Source: a bacterium (GTDB taxonomy: Bacteria; Bacteroidota; Bacteroidia; NS11-12g; UBA9320). Taken from it: a stretch of DNA of 49,114 nt. The translations under genes were made by a program, and so were the position numbers. Shown here in pieces: positions 1-9,836 of this stretch. The notes below the pieces were generated by a model. That model searched no databases and was not told the DNA's origin. It saw only the letters and a list, made by a program, of their open reading frames with translations. Location: contig JAAEYY010000014.1 in NCBI GenBank assembly GCA_018223105.1, positions 46,133-95,246 of the forward strand, written 5' to 3'. The number at the start of each line of letters is the position of its first letter. Position 1 is the stretch's first letter.

Positions 1-498
1 AACCAGATTTCCGTGTCGATCACCTTTCCACGCTTTTACTAATGCAAAATCTGCATCAAAAGCATGTTCCATGAGGTACTTTTTACCATTGAATTCTCTT
101 ACTTCTTTTCCTTCAGCTACTTCAGTTCCGTAACCGGCAGGAGTATAAAAGGCAGGAATACCAGCTCCTGCTGCTCTGCATCTTTCAGCTAATGTTCCTT
201 GAGGAACAAGATCGACTTCTAATTCGCCACTCAGCAATTGACGTTCAAACTCGTCGTTTTCTCCTACATAACTGGAAATCATCTTCTTCACTTGTTTCTG
301 TTTCAACATCAACCCTATCCCAAAATCATCTACTCCTGCATTGTTTGAGATACAGGTTAAATCTTTGATTCCCATGGAAACAAGAGCAGAAATACTGTTC
401 TCAGGAATACCGCAGAGACCAAAGCCTCCAAGCATTAGCGTCATTCCATCTTTAATATCCTTGCATGCCTCCGTGGCATTTTTAAATACTTTATTCAT
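1..498 (-). CDS. scoA: 3-oxoacid CoA-transferase subunit A (partial, C-terminus off the window)
   Basis: The reverse strand encodes the N-terminal ~166 residues of a family I CoA-transferase alpha subunit. It should pair with a beta subunit, probably beyond the left edge, to move CoA from succinyl-CoA to acetoacetate in ketone-body or short-chain acid use in the cytoplasm. Visible family signatures are the glycine-rich [10 protein letters not shown] segment near residue 25, the [12 protein letters not shown] stretch and the [16 protein letters not shown] segment. The reading frame also has an ATG at 546 (16 residues further upstream). I prefer 498 because the family normally begins at this point and a TAAATTCG box lies 9 bases before it. 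The gene is divergent from the PorU2-like gene. The family is clear; the substrate is inferred. Confidence 0.9.
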   Translation of the reverse strand, partial: MNKVFKNATEACKDIKDGMTLMLGGFGLCGIPENSISALVSMGIKDLTCISNNAGVDDFGIGLMLKQKQVKKMISSYVGENDEFERQLLSGELEVDLVPQGTLAERCRAAGAGIPAFYTPAGYGTEVAEGKEVREFNGKKYLMEHAFDADFALVKAWKGDRHGNLV

Positions 499-507
499 AT
501 TCTGTTG

Positions 508-515
508 CGAATTTA
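508..515 (-). promoter_or_regulatory. Candidate -7 box for scoA
   Basis: TAAATTCG matches the Bacteroidota -7 consensus TAnnTTTG at 5 of the 6 fixed bases and lies 9 bases before the ATG at 498. No clear -33 element is visible. Confidence 0.35.
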
Positions 516-608
516 CTATATCACCGGCTATGAAAAAATTTTCCATAATATGAGACACCGCAGTGTAATTTTAAGAGGCGTATTACCTTAAGTGACAAAG
601 GATTTCTG

Positions 609-616
609 TATTTTTG
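609..616 (+). promoter_or_regulatory. -7 promoter box for the PorU2-like gene
   Basis: TATTTTTG is an exact TAnnTTTG match 22 bases before the ATG at 639. No TTTG is found at the -33 spacing, so this is a half-consensus promoter. Confidence 0.5.
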
Positions 617-638
617 ATATGTTTTTAACCAAACGAAA

Positions 639-3600
639 ATGAACTTACTGCGAAATACATTAACCATAGCGATAGCTTTGTTTTTATTTTCAGGTACTAC
701 TACAGCCCAATATGGAAGATCCTGGATTAATCCTACACAAAAGTATTATCGGATGGACATTGGTGCAGAAGGCCTGTACCGATTAGACTACGCGACTCTT
801 GTAGATATTGGAGTTCCTGTAGCATCCATCGACCCACACAATTTTCAAATTTTCCAGAATGGAACTGAACAATACATCTTTGTTCAAGGTGAAGGTGATA
901 ACACCTTCGATCCAGGAGATTATATTGAATTTTACGGGAACATGAACGACGGGTCTTTAGATACGCCAATGTATCCCGACCCCAATGATCAACCTCACAC
1001 TTATTCAAGTTTGTATACAGACTCGGCGGTGTACTGGTTAACCTGGAGCAACACACCCGGATTAAGAACTCAAAGTTTCTATGATGGCAACTACTCCGGT
1101 AAAACTGCAGATCCTTGGATTTTATATGAGTCGATTCTTCACTTTAGAAATGAGCACTATGATGGAGCTCCCTTCTTTAGTCCGGGTTATCATTCAGAAT
1201 ACACCAAAGGTGAAGGATGGTTCAGCGGTTATTTTGCCGGAAATGTAAACAGGAGATTGGATGTAAATACAGAACAATACAATAGTTCTGGTCCAATACC
1301 AAGTTATGAAGCATCAGTATATAGTAAATCAAACCCTGTTGCCATAGATGGAAATGGATATAACCACGAAGTTCAAATCAGGATCGGTGACTCTGTAATC
1401 TTCAGAGAGAGACATAGAAACTACGGAGAAGTCCTGGCGCAAGGTACTTTAGTTCCTTCACTTATAGGTGCAAATAATACTCGTTTTGAGTTTTCTTCTA
1501 TCTTGCTTGAACGAGGAAGACATGCGGTATCCTATATTACCTTAACTTACCCTAGAAATTTAAACCTTCTAAACCGAGGTACCTTTACCTGGAATTACAC
1601 CGGAGGAAACAGCTATTTTAGATTTTCAAATTACGGAAGTTCGTTTAGTGACCCAATCATCTACGACCTCACTAATCACGAGAGGATTAAAGGTGATATC
1701 AGCAGCAATACACTTGAATTTAATACCTCCGGCACCTCGGCCAGAAAGCTTTATATTTTAGATGGTTCTAAAGTTACTTCCATTAGTGCAAGCAGTATAA
1801 AGCAAGTAAACTTTAATCCTCTGGATGCAAGTACAACAGACTACGACTATCTCATCATTACACATCCAAGTCTACAAAATTCAGCAGATCAGTACAAGCA
1901 ATACAGAGAATCTGCCGCAGGTGGAGCCTATAAGGTTCTGGTTGTTTATAGCACAGACTTATACAATGAATATTACTACGGTGTTCATCACGCTATGGCC
2001 ATTCGTAACTTTTGTAAATACATCTACGACACCCAAGCAAACCCACCGGAGTATCTGCTTTTATTAGGTAAAGGACAGGTTTATTCTAATATTACAAAAG
2101 ATCCGATAAGAAGAAACTACGAGGATTTAGTTCCTACCTGGGGTATACCACCTTCAGACTACATGTTTGTAACGGATTACACAAAAAACGATCTAGCACC
2201 GGCCATGGCAGTTGGTAGAATACCTGCTCGAAAAGACAATGAAGTAATTAACTACCTCGAGAAGTTGAAAATTCATGAAACTTTTGGCAATAAGTCTAAG
2301 ATCATGCTTCAGCTTACAGGAGGTTCAGACCAAACAGAGGCTCAACTACTGCAGTCACACCAGGAATCATATTACAATATCGCCAAAGGCGAAAAACTGG
2401 GAATGTCTAGAGTTGAGTTTAAGAAAAACCAGTCTGTTTTAATTAGCACTTCTCTAGTAGATGAAATACAAGGTGTGATAAATGATGGTGTCCATACTTT
2501 AAGTTATTTCGGGCATGGAGCATCACAAGTACTTGAAGTTGACATTGGAGATCCCGGCAGATTGAAAAACAAAGGTAATTACCCTCTCTTTGTATTCAAC
2601 GGTTGCGCCTTAGGTCACTCGTTTTCAGAATCGTCTTTGCCTGAAGTATTCCTTCTACAGGAAGACGATGGAGCCGTAGCATGGGTTGCGAGTAGTGCAT
2701 TTGGTTATATTAACGACTTATCTAAATGGTCATTCACTTTTTACAACAACCTTTACCGTGATATGTACGGTGAGCCGATTGGTAAAGTGATCCAAAATAC
2801 GATAGACGAATATCAATTACCGAATAATAACTTTAACAGGGCACAATGCAGACAAATGTTGTTTCACGGAGACCCTGCAGTGCGCCTATATGCGCCAGAT
2901 AAGCCTGATTATGAGGTTCAAAACCCAATTACAGTTTATCCGGAAGATGTGAATGCTGAAAACGACTCATTTGCTCTTGTTCTGGATGTTGCGAACTATG
3001 GATTAGCTCTAACAAAAGATACGCCAAACCTGCACATTGTGGTAGATTACCCTAATGATAGTATTCACACGTTTGGGCCCCGCGAATACAGACCTGTGTA
3101 TTCTAAGGAAAAGATCTATTTCTGGATCCCGATGACTCCATACAGTGCCGGTTTACTCAAGTTCACAATTAGAGTAGATGAAGGAGATTCTATACCTGAA
3201 CTAGGGCCTATGGGTGAAATGAATAATCTCAAAACATTTGAGTTTTTCATGCCATCTAATAGCATTTTCCCACTATTCCCTCCCAAAGATGCAATAGTTC
3301 CTCAACCCGAGGTTGAGCTGGTTGTTCAGAATTATAATGTACTTGCAGAGGAGCAGGAGTTTATTTTTGAAATAGACACAACTCCTTTGTTTAATAGTCC
3401 GGCGCTCCAAAATTCAGGAGTTGTAAGAGGTTCAAACATTATAAAGCATACCTTCTTATTACCTCCTTTTGATAGCACAGATTTCTTCTGGAGAGCAAAA
3501 TTCAACAAATCTGTAGATGAAGGTGGTGTATGGGAAACCTCAACTTTCGCCTTTATTTATGGTAGTCCGGAAGGTTGGTCTCAAGGCTATTACAGCAAGT

Positions 3601-5585
3601 ATCTCGAAAGCGAGCAAGACCGTATGTCTGTAGACACCAGCAATAGAACCCTTGTGTTTAATAAGACCATTTCAAATAAATATGGTCTATATGCTGCGGG
3701 TAAGAACTTAGGTCCTACATATCGCGGGATTCGAGTGGAACCTGCTTATTATTACCCCGGATTTTTAAGTAATGGAATTGGAGCAATAGCAGTTAATCCA
3801 AATAATCAAAGTCGTTGGATGGACAGTAGTAAATACAACAAATACGTTCCTTCCAATAACTGGGGTATCAATAAAAAATACTACTGGCCGGGCTCACGTA
3901 GTGGAGCATATTGGTTCGACATGAGAAAGCAAGAAGATCGCGATTCTTTTGTGCATTACATGAATAATATCCCCGATGACTATTATATCTTCCTATTTAC
4001 GGGCGGGAACTCAGGCAATGAGTTATGGGAAGACACCGTATACAAAGCGTTTGAGTTGTTTGGTGCAGTAGATATTCAGGATGTAGAAAACGGTCATCCA
4101 TATGCCCTAATGGGCAGAAAAGGATGGCTTCCTGGAGAAGCAACTGAGCTTACTGCCAATGAAAATTATATCCTGGAACCCGAAGATCAATTTATTGACT
4201 TTGCAACTCCTATATATCCCTTAGCTTCAAGTGGTTCAATGCGAAGTCAAAAAATTGGACCCTCTAAATCATGGGTACAATTCTATAGAGTTGCAAGACC
4301 AAAAGATACACCTAAAGACACTTTAAAATACGATATCATTGGTGTTAGAGCTGATGAATCTGAATATGTATTACGAGAAGGTGTTGATTCTGCTTCAATT
4401 GATTTATCATTTATAAATGCAGAAGAATTTCCATACTTAAAAGTGAGAGCTAACTTTAAAGATGAAGCAGAGTTTTCTCCAATGCAACAAGATCGTTGGA
4501 CTGTTTTATATCAAGGTGTTCCGGAAGGAAGTTTACAACCGGATATTGCATATAGCTTAAACAACGATACACTGCAAGAAGGCGATTCATTGCGTGTGAA
4601 AATTGCATTCCAGAATATTTCTGACTTCAATATGGACAGTGTACTTGTATTTTCCTATAACCAAGATTATTACGGCAACACAGACACTATAGACTGGAGC
4701 TATTATCCGGCATTGGATATGGGAGACCATTTCATTATAGACTACAGTGTAGATACCAGAGGAAACCCTTTAAGTAATAGATTTAGCATCAGTGTAAACC
4801 ACAATATGGATCAACTGGAGCAATCACTCCAAAACAACCTCATGAGTGTGCGTTACCATGTTAACAGAGACAATAAAAACCCATTACTCGATGTAGTATT
4901 TGACGGTGTGCATATTCTGGATCGAGATATTGTTTCTCCAAGTCCATTGATTACCATGACCGTGCTAGACGAGAATGAGTTCATCTACATACAGGATCCG
5001 GCTTCCTTTACTGTGAAACTGATTCACCCTGATGGAACAGAGGAAGATATTACAGACAATTTGGATGAAGTTACTTTTATTCCGGCTTCTGCTCCCGGTG
5101 AGAAAGCAGTTTTAGAATATCATCCAAAAGATTTGGCTTCCGGTATTTACGAACTTCAAGTTAGTGTTTCAGACGCTAGCGGAAACGAATCAAGTGACCT
5201 TGAATACATGATTCACTTTGAAGTAATAAGAGAAGCAACAATCACCAACTTCTATCCTTATCCGAATCCATTTACCAGTAGTATGAAGTTTGTTTATACC
5301 CTCACGGGTGAAGAACTTCCGGACTATGTAAAAGTGACCATTATGACCGTAAGTGGTAAAGTGGTTAGAGAAGTAACTCAATCTGAGTTAGGGATGATGA
5401 GAATTGGTAACAATGTTTCTGAGTTTACTTGGGATGGAACTGATGAATTTGGCGATCCTTTAGCAAACGGAGTATATCTATTCAAAGTAACTGCAAAACT
5501 CAACGGAGAAGATTTAGCACATAGAGCCAGCGAAGGAGATCTTTACTTCAACAATGGCTATGGTAAAATCTATCTCATGAGATAA
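639..5585 (+). CDS. porU2: PorU2-like type IX secretion C25 peptidase/sortase with C-terminal sorting-type domain
   Basis: A 1648-residue secreted protein of the gingipain (C25) family, of the kind annotated in Bacteroidota as putative T9SS sortase PorU2. Such proteins act at the outer membrane and are thought to process or attach T9SS cargo. Residues 1-23 form a signal peptide ending TTTA. The N-terminal ~400 residues are beta-rich. The C25 core spans roughly 400-780 and holds the catalytic pair His626 (in GHG) and Cys656 (in NGC). Ig-like and beta regions follow. The last ~100 residues, from about 1538 (YPNPF), form a FlgD-like/type A sorting domain with the typical NGVYLFKV ending. It is not next to porV, which favours PorU2 over the housekeeping PorU. 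Substrates are unknown. Confidence 0.85.
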   Translation: MNLLRNTLTIAIALFLFSGTTTAQYGRSWINPTQKYYRMDIGAEGLYRLDYATLVDIGVPVASIDPHNFQIFQNGTEQYIFVQGEGDNTFDPGDYIEFYGNMNDGSLDTPMYPDPNDQPHTYSSLYTDSAVYWLTWSNTPGLRTQSFYDGNYSGKTADPWILYESILHFRNEHYDGAPFFSPGYHSEYTKGEGWFSGYFAGNVNRRLDVNTEQYNSSGPIPSYEASVYSKSNPVAIDGNGYNHEVQIRIGDSVIFRERHRNYGEVLAQGTLVPSLIGANNTRFEFSSILLERGRHAVSYITLTYPRNLNLLNRGTFTWNYTGGNSYFRFSNYGSSFSDPIIYDLTNHERIKGDISSNTLEFNTSGTSARKLYILDGSKVTSISASSIKQVNFNPLDASTTDYDYLIITHPSLQNSADQYKQYRESAAGGAYKVLVVYSTDLYNEYYYGVHHAMAIRNFCKYIYDTQANPPEYLLLLGKGQVYSNITKDPIRRNYEDLVPTWGIPPSDYMFVTDYTKNDLAPAMAVGRIPARKDNEVINYLEKLKIHETFGNKSKIMLQLTGGSDQTEAQLLQSHQESYYNIAKGEKLGMSRVEFKKNQSVLISTSLVDEIQGVINDGVHTLSYFGHGASQVLEVDIGDPGRLKNKGNYPLFVFNGCALGHSFSESSLPEVFLLQEDDGAVAWVASSAFGYINDLSKWSFTFYNNLYRDMYGEPIGKVIQNTIDEYQLPNNNFNRAQCRQMLFHGDPAVRLYAPDKPDYEVQNPITVYPEDVNAENDSFALVLDVANYGLALTKDTPNLHIVVDYPNDSIHTFGPREYRPVYSKEKIYFWIPMTPYSAGLLKFTIRVDEGDSIPELGPMGEMNNLKTFEFFMPSNSIFPLFPPKDAIVPQPEVELVVQNYNVLAEEQEFIFEIDTTPLFNSPALQNSGVVRGSNIIKHTFLLPPFDSTDFFWRAKFNKSVDEGGVWETSTFAFIYGSPEGWSQGYYSKYLESEQDRMSVDTSNRTLVFNKTISNKYGLYAAGKNLGPTYRGIRVEPAYYYPGFLSNGIGAIAVNPNNQSRWMDSSKYNKYVPSNNWGINKKYYWPGSRSGAYWFDMRKQEDRDSFVHYMNNIPDDYYIFLFTGGNSGNELWEDTVYKAFELFGAVDIQDVENGHPYALMGRKGWLPGEATELTANENYILEPEDQFIDFATPIYPLASSGSMRSQKIGPSKSWVQFYRVARPKDTPKDTLKYDIIGVRADESEYVLREGVDSASIDLSFINAEEFPYLKVRANFKDEAEFSPMQQDRWTVLYQGVPEGSLQPDIAYSLNNDTLQEGDSLRVKIAFQNISDFNMDSVLVFSYNQDYYGNTDTIDWSYYPALDMGDHFIIDYSVDTRGNPLSNRFSISVNHNMDQLEQSLQNNLMSVRYHVNRDNKNPLLDVVFDGVHILDRDIVSPSPLITMTVLDENEFIYIQDPASFTVKLIHPDGTEEDITDNLDEVTFIPASAPGEKAVLEYHPKDLASGIYELQVSVSDASGNESSDLEYMIHFEVIREATITNFYPYPNPFTSSMKFVYTLTGEELPDYVKVTIMTVSGKVVREVTQSELGMMRIGNNVSEFTWDGTDEFGDPLANGVYLFKVTAKLNGEDLAHRASEGDLYFNNGYGKIYLMR

Positions 5586-5586
5586 A

Positions 5587-6921
5587 TTGGACAAGAAATT
5601 AATCCTTAACGGTGTGGTTGGTCTGCTGGTTCTACTTGCAGTGCAGCTACACCGTTTTATTTTACCTATTGGTGAGCTGGATGGTGTCTGGACCTTCAGC
5701 CAGGCATATTCAGCGATAGAAGGCAGTTTATTCTTCAATTTTTACACTAATCAAGTAGCAAGTACGGCATACGGATTAATTCCAAGCCCTCTCCTATTTC
5801 TTGTGAATACGGAGCAGGTTGTAAACCTTTTTTATGTTCTCATTGCCATAATAAGCCTAATTCTTCTTGTGCGAATGTTTAAAAATCACAGTTTAGCGAT
5901 CTTAGTGATTATCACATTAATCAGCGATAAAGTGCTGGGCTTACATCGTTCAGAAGCTCTTTTCATACTTCTAGGATTATGGTACCTTATTCTGCTAAAC
6001 AACAAGAAAGAACCTAACAAATGGCTTTCAATTGGAGCATTTGTAGTATTGTTTTTCATTCATCCTGTGGATGCCGTTTTGCTGGCATTCAGCATACTCT
6101 GCATCAAACAAAAACTATGGGTATTAGAACCGAGTAAAACTTATATCGTATTGAGTCTGGGTTTTATCATTGCTTTGGTATCATTTTATTTTATACCCAT
6201 CGAAAATCTATATCTCGACTATTTCAGAAACAGAATAAATACTTGGTCTTTGGATATTCCTCAAACCTATATCATGTTTGGTGGAGCTAGCACATTGTTA
6301 CTCATACTGCTCAACAGAAAGCAAAACCCGGTTTTTTGGTTTAATCTGATGATATTTACTGTAGTGATCTCCATATTCGGGGCTTACTACTACTATTTGT
6401 TCCTTTGGATCCCATTACTCCAAGGTATACTAAACAGACCGTTTAAAAGTGAAGCTTTTCACAAGTGGTTATACCTACTCTTCATTTTCAACTTCGGAAT
6501 AAATGCGCTTCATCCTCTTAATACCGTACGCGAGAATTTTGAGTATGTAGAGCAGACCAAATCCATACAGGAATACCTGAGGATATATCAAGAAAATCAC
6601 CTTTTTGAGTCACCTGAAAACAAAGTCTTTATTGAAAACTACTTTGCGATTTCCATGCTACAACATGATCCCTCAAAAAGAACACGTATGGTACTACTGG
6701 ATGGAGGTCATGAATATTTTTATGATAGTTTAACAAGTGGTGATCATGTGTTCTGTACCTATGCAGGGAAACAAAAAACATTAGAATCGTTGATTCGCTC
6801 TAAAGGGCAAGATTTTAACAGGTTTGAAATTAAAAAGCCGGTACAAGGTCTACTTTCACTACAAAGCAGATATCAAACCAGAACAGATTCCTTAGGCTTG
6901 TGGCTCTATGAGATCAAATAA
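5587..6921 (+). CDS. Multi-pass membrane protein of unknown function, glycan island
   Basis: A 444-residue integral membrane protein with about 9-10 hydrophobic helices between residues 5 and 310 and a soluble C-terminal third. It starts with TTG one base after the stop of the PorU2-like gene; no ATG lies before the first membrane helix. The arrangement (N-terminal helix pack, aromatic-rich loops, soluble tail) is reminiscent of GT-C type glycosyltransferases or polymer-handling membrane proteins, and three glycosyltransferases follow. I see no diagnostic motif and do not assign a function. Its last 8 bases overlap the 3' end of the convergent glycosyltransferase gene. Confidence 0.75.
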   Translation: MDKKLILNGVVGLLVLLAVQLHRFILPIGELDGVWTFSQAYSAIEGSLFFNFYTNQVASTAYGLIPSPLLFLVNTEQVVNLFYVLIAIISLILLVRMFKNHSLAILVIITLISDKVLGLHRSEALFILLGLWYLILLNNKKEPNKWLSIGAFVVLFFIHPVDAVLLAFSILCIKQKLWVLEPSKTYIVLSLGFIIALVSFYFIPIENLYLDYFRNRINTWSLDIPQTYIMFGGASTLLLILLNRKQNPVFWFNLMIFTVVISIFGAYYYYLFLWIPLLQGILNRPFKSEAFHKWLYLLFIFNFGINALHPLNTVRENFEYVEQTKSIQEYLRIYQENHLFESPENKVFIENYFAISMLQHDPSKRTRMVLLDGGHEYFYDSLTSGDHVFCTYAGKQKTLESLIRSKGQDFNRFEIKKPVQGLLSLQSRYQTRTDSLGLWLYEIK

Positions 6922-8047
6922 ATCGAGACTTGACCTCTTCCCACTTCATTTTCAGTAAATCCGTTAATTTAGTGTCGGGGTAGTAATACAGAAAATCCTC
7001 CTTGAGTTCATCCAGACCATCTTCATCATCAAAATCTACCGTTTTACCTAAAGAGTAAAAATCACCTTCTAAATCATTGACAATATTCAGTAGTTCGGGT
7101 TTCAATCTTCTGCCCCAGGATTTCTGGAGCTTATTGCAGGTTCTCCGTGAAATCAACAAGTCAGCTCCTACTTTCTCCAGATCTTTAGTACCTCTTAAAT
7201 CAAGCTCAAACTGGTATTCTGAAAGTGATGGGACCAGCTCTTTAAATGCTTCAGGCTCCAACTCATAAAAGGCATCATATCGATTCACAGTTTCAACAAA
7301 TGGTTTAGGATAAAACTCTTTACCTTGAAACAACGCAGACTGATGCACATATCGTTCTTGCTCTTTGTTCATATGAACCCCGGGATCGCCCCAATCTGTA
7401 CTTAAACTAAAACGAGGAAATGCAAGATGTTTATTTTCAGAGATAAGAAAACAGTAATACGACTTTTCCCAAACTTCATCTCCCCATTTTTTTACATTCG
7501 GGGGTAAATGCCAAGCATCAAAGTCGAAATCAAACTGAGCTAAAAACTCAGAATATTCTAAAGCCATGTCCGCAGTATAAAAACAGCCTTTGCTGCAGGG
7601 CCTCTGTTGATAGTAGACTGATTCATCATTAGGAATTAATTCAAAAGCAAAACGATGAGACTCAACCCAAGGGTAACGATATAAGGCATAACCTGCGATA
7701 TTCTGAGGAGGATCAATTTCTCGGAGTGCGTCCAAGTAATGAGTAAAATATGGGGCTACCGTGAGATCATCCTCCAAAACAAGCACATGGCCAAATTCTT
7801 CAGCTAATCCAATACAATAGATATTGTGCTCATCAACTCCCAGATTTTCCTGTTGCTCTCTAAACTCATAATTTCCCATCTCCCAATTTAGGTTCAGAGC
7901 GTAGTTTTTAACTTCTTCGCTTCCCCCACCATCTTGGCTTATCAAAAGGTTGAGCTTACCTGTGGGATGACTATTTTCCAAACTTTGAATAAGTCTCTGC
8001 AGACTTGAAAGTCGGTTAAAAACGGGTATGACCAGATTATAATCCAA
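6914..8047 (-). CDS. GT-A fold glycosyltransferase
   Basis: A 377-residue cytoplasmic protein. It opens with a Rossmann-type strand (NLVIPVFNR) and carries LVLEDDL, the acidic metal/nucleotide-sugar motif, at residues 89-95 (Asp93, Asp94). The overall pattern, with an aromatic-rich acceptor half after residue 100, resembles GT2/GT13-like enzymes that add a sugar from a nucleotide donor. Donor and acceptor cannot be read from sequence. The start codon is TTG; the conserved first strand begins four residues later, so no later start is possible. It is divergent from the next glycosyltransferase with only 26 bases between the two TTG starts, which suggests shared control. Probably acts on a surface polysaccharide or glycoprotein glycan. 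Confidence 0.8.
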   Translation of the reverse strand: MDYNLVIPVFNRLSSLQRLIQSLENSHPTGKLNLLISQDGGGSEEVKNYALNLNWEMGNYEFREQQENLGVDEHNIYCIGLAEEFGHVLVLEDDLTVAPYFTHYLDALREIDPPQNIAGYALYRYPWVESHRFAFELIPNDESVYYQQRPCSKGCFYTADMALEYSEFLAQFDFDFDAWHLPPNVKKWGDEVWEKSYYCFLISENKHLAFPRFSLSTDWGDPGVHMNKEQERYVHQSALFQGKEFYPKPFVETVNRYDAFYELEPEAFKELVPSLSEYQFELDLRGTKDLEKVGADLLISRRTCNKLQKSWGRRLKPELLNIVNDLEGDFYSLGKTVDFDDEDGLDELKEDFLYYYPDTKLTDLLKMKWEEVKSRFI

Positions 8048-8073
8048 AATTTGATTTTAAACTTGCCACTAAA

Positions 8074-8940
8074 TTGAGAAAAAAGCCTGAGATATCGTTG
8101 ATTATTTGTACCCACAATAGAGCAGATATTTTGGAGCTCAGCATACCACAGTATCAAAATTTGATATTTGATGGTGAATATGAAATCCTTTATGTACTTA
8201 ATGCTTGCACTGATCATAGCATCGACATCTTAAAACAGCATCAAGCGCAAAACCACAGAATTCGCTATGTGGAAGAAAAGGATGCAGGACACAGTATTGC
8301 CAGAAACACGGGGTACATCAATGCAGAAGCAGACTTTGTTTTCTATATGGATGACGACGCTTATCCCGAACCCGAGCTTTTAAACACAATCTCAAAGAGA
8401 AGAAAGGAAGTTGACTTGGCTTGCTTAAGCGGACATACTAAATACTGGCGACACAATGATCCTAAATGGATCAAACCTGAATTTGTAGAAGTACCCAAAT
8501 TTAGATCTGAATTTGGATTAATGCCAGACTCTGGTTACATCAATGGCTGTGCTTGCGGATTTAGGAAAAGTTTACTCGCAGAACTAGGTGGCTTTAATCC
8601 GGAGCTGGGAATGAAAAGAAAAAACTTAGGTTACTATGATGAGATTTACATTCAGGAGGAACTGAAGAAAAAGGAAGTTCCTATCTACTACGATCCTAAT
8701 TTAATAGTGCATCATATGAGCCATCAAAAGACCATGACCCAATTCTTTGAAGCTGCCCGAGCAAAAGGGAGACAAGAAAGAAGCGTTAGAGAAACGTCTA
8801 AAGCCTTAATTTGGAGGAGATTAATAAGCGAAGCCCTATTAGGTATTGCAAGATTTCCTGCAGCTCTACTTCGAGATGGATACAAAGCGGCTATGGTAGG
8901 ATGTTTTACTAATACTCTTAAACAGTGGAATAAGATTTAA
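8074..8940 (+). CDS. Family 2 glycosyltransferase
   Basis: A 288-residue GT2 enzyme. The N-terminal strand SLIICTHNR, the EKDAGHSIARNTG segment at residues 68-80 and the YMDDDA motif (Asp93-Asp95) are typical of the nucleotide-sugar binding half. A later conserved INGCACGFRK segment and an acidic EE pair near residue 196 sit where GT2 acceptor/catalytic-base residues lie. It starts with TTG; a TAAACTTG sequence (one mismatch from the -7 box) lies at 8058-8065, 8 bases upstream. The stop TAA shares one base with the ATG of the GT14 gene (TAATG), so translation is probably coupled. Confidence 0.85.
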   Translation: MRKKPEISLIICTHNRADILELSIPQYQNLIFDGEYEILYVLNACTDHSIDILKQHQAQNHRIRYVEEKDAGHSIARNTGYINAEADFVFYMDDDAYPEPELLNTISKRRKEVDLACLSGHTKYWRHNDPKWIKPEFVEVPKFRSEFGLMPDSGYINGCACGFRKSLLAELGGFNPELGMKRKNLGYYDEIYIQEELKKKEVPIYYDPNLIVHHMSHQKTMTQFFEAARAKGRQERSVRETSKALIWRRLISEALLGIARFPAALLRDGYKAAMVGCFTNTLKQWNKI

Positions 8941-9833
8941 TGAAGCACTTCGTTGGCATATTGGCACATCACAATTCTGCTCAAATTGAGTTTTTATGCA
9001 ATGAACTTGAAAAGCGGGGATTTGCATTTGCAGTTCATTGGGATAAAAAGTCGAAGGAAAAGCCGCCATCCATAAATGCTCTATTTTCGAAATTTAAGGT
9101 TTATCGAGGGCACATCTCATTAGTGCGCGCCACTTTAAATTTAATGAGGGAAGCTAAAAAGCAAGATGCCGATTATTTTCATCTGATCAGCGGAGAAGAT
9201 TTCCCCGTAAAAAAAGAAGAGGAATTTAACTCGTTCTTTAAAGAAAATGATGGATATAGCTTCCTGAATTTCAACAAATTACCAATTAAAACCTCTGACA
9301 GTAAGAGATCGCCAATATTTAAAAATTACAGCGTATTTAAGGATCGGATACCGGAACAGAATTATCTGCATCGCTTCTTAAAAAACGGATTGGGGATGGT
9401 TGACACCAAGCATTACCGACCTCAAAGTATTATGGAGCAATCTGTGTCTAAGCTCACTCGTTTTGTTAGTTTTCAGGATTTGTATCATCGATTAATGAAA
9501 AAAAACTTAAAGTATGAAAACTACTACGCAGGATCTGCTTGGTTTACCATGCATAAAAAATTGATGAATGAAATTCTGGCTCAGAGCAGGGAAGATACGT
9601 TTATTCATTTCTCAGATATGTATTACCCCGATGAGATCTATTTTCAAACATTAGCTTTGAACAGTAGTTTGTCTGAGACTGTTATAAACTCAGATCTAAG
9701 GTATATTCCTTGGGAAGAAAATGCTTGGAACCCCTCTTATCTTGATGAAACCCACATAGAATCCATGGGAAAAAGTAATGGCTTCTTTGCGAGAAAGTTG
9801 GATCTTGAAATGTTGAAGAAATTAGACTTATAA
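8940..9833 (+). CDS. GT14 (core-2/I-branching type) glycosyltransferase
   Basis: A 297-residue protein matching the Branch family, which in other organisms transfers N-acetylglucosamine or xylose in beta linkage. Family signs are the opening FVGILAHHNSAQ, YFHLISGEDFPV near residue 80, the GSAWF strand near residue 195 and PDEIYFQTL near residue 228, followed by the LRYIPW block. It has no signal peptide or membrane helix, so it works in the cytoplasm. It is translationally coupled to the preceding GT2 gene, so the two probably extend the same glycan. The sugar specificity is not determinable here. Confidence 0.88.
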   Translation: MKHFVGILAHHNSAQIEFLCNELEKRGFAFAVHWDKKSKEKPPSINALFSKFKVYRGHISLVRATLNLMREAKKQDADYFHLISGEDFPVKKEEEFNSFFKENDGYSFLNFNKLPIKTSDSKRSPIFKNYSVFKDRIPEQNYLHRFLKNGLGMVDTKHYRPQSIMEQSVSKLTRFVSFQDLYHRLMKKNLKYENYYAGSAWFTMHKKLMNEILAQSREDTFIHFSDMYYPDEIYFQTLALNSSLSETVINSDLRYIPWEENAWNPSYLDETHIESMGKSNGFFARKLDLEMLKKLDL

Positions 9834-9836
9834 GAA

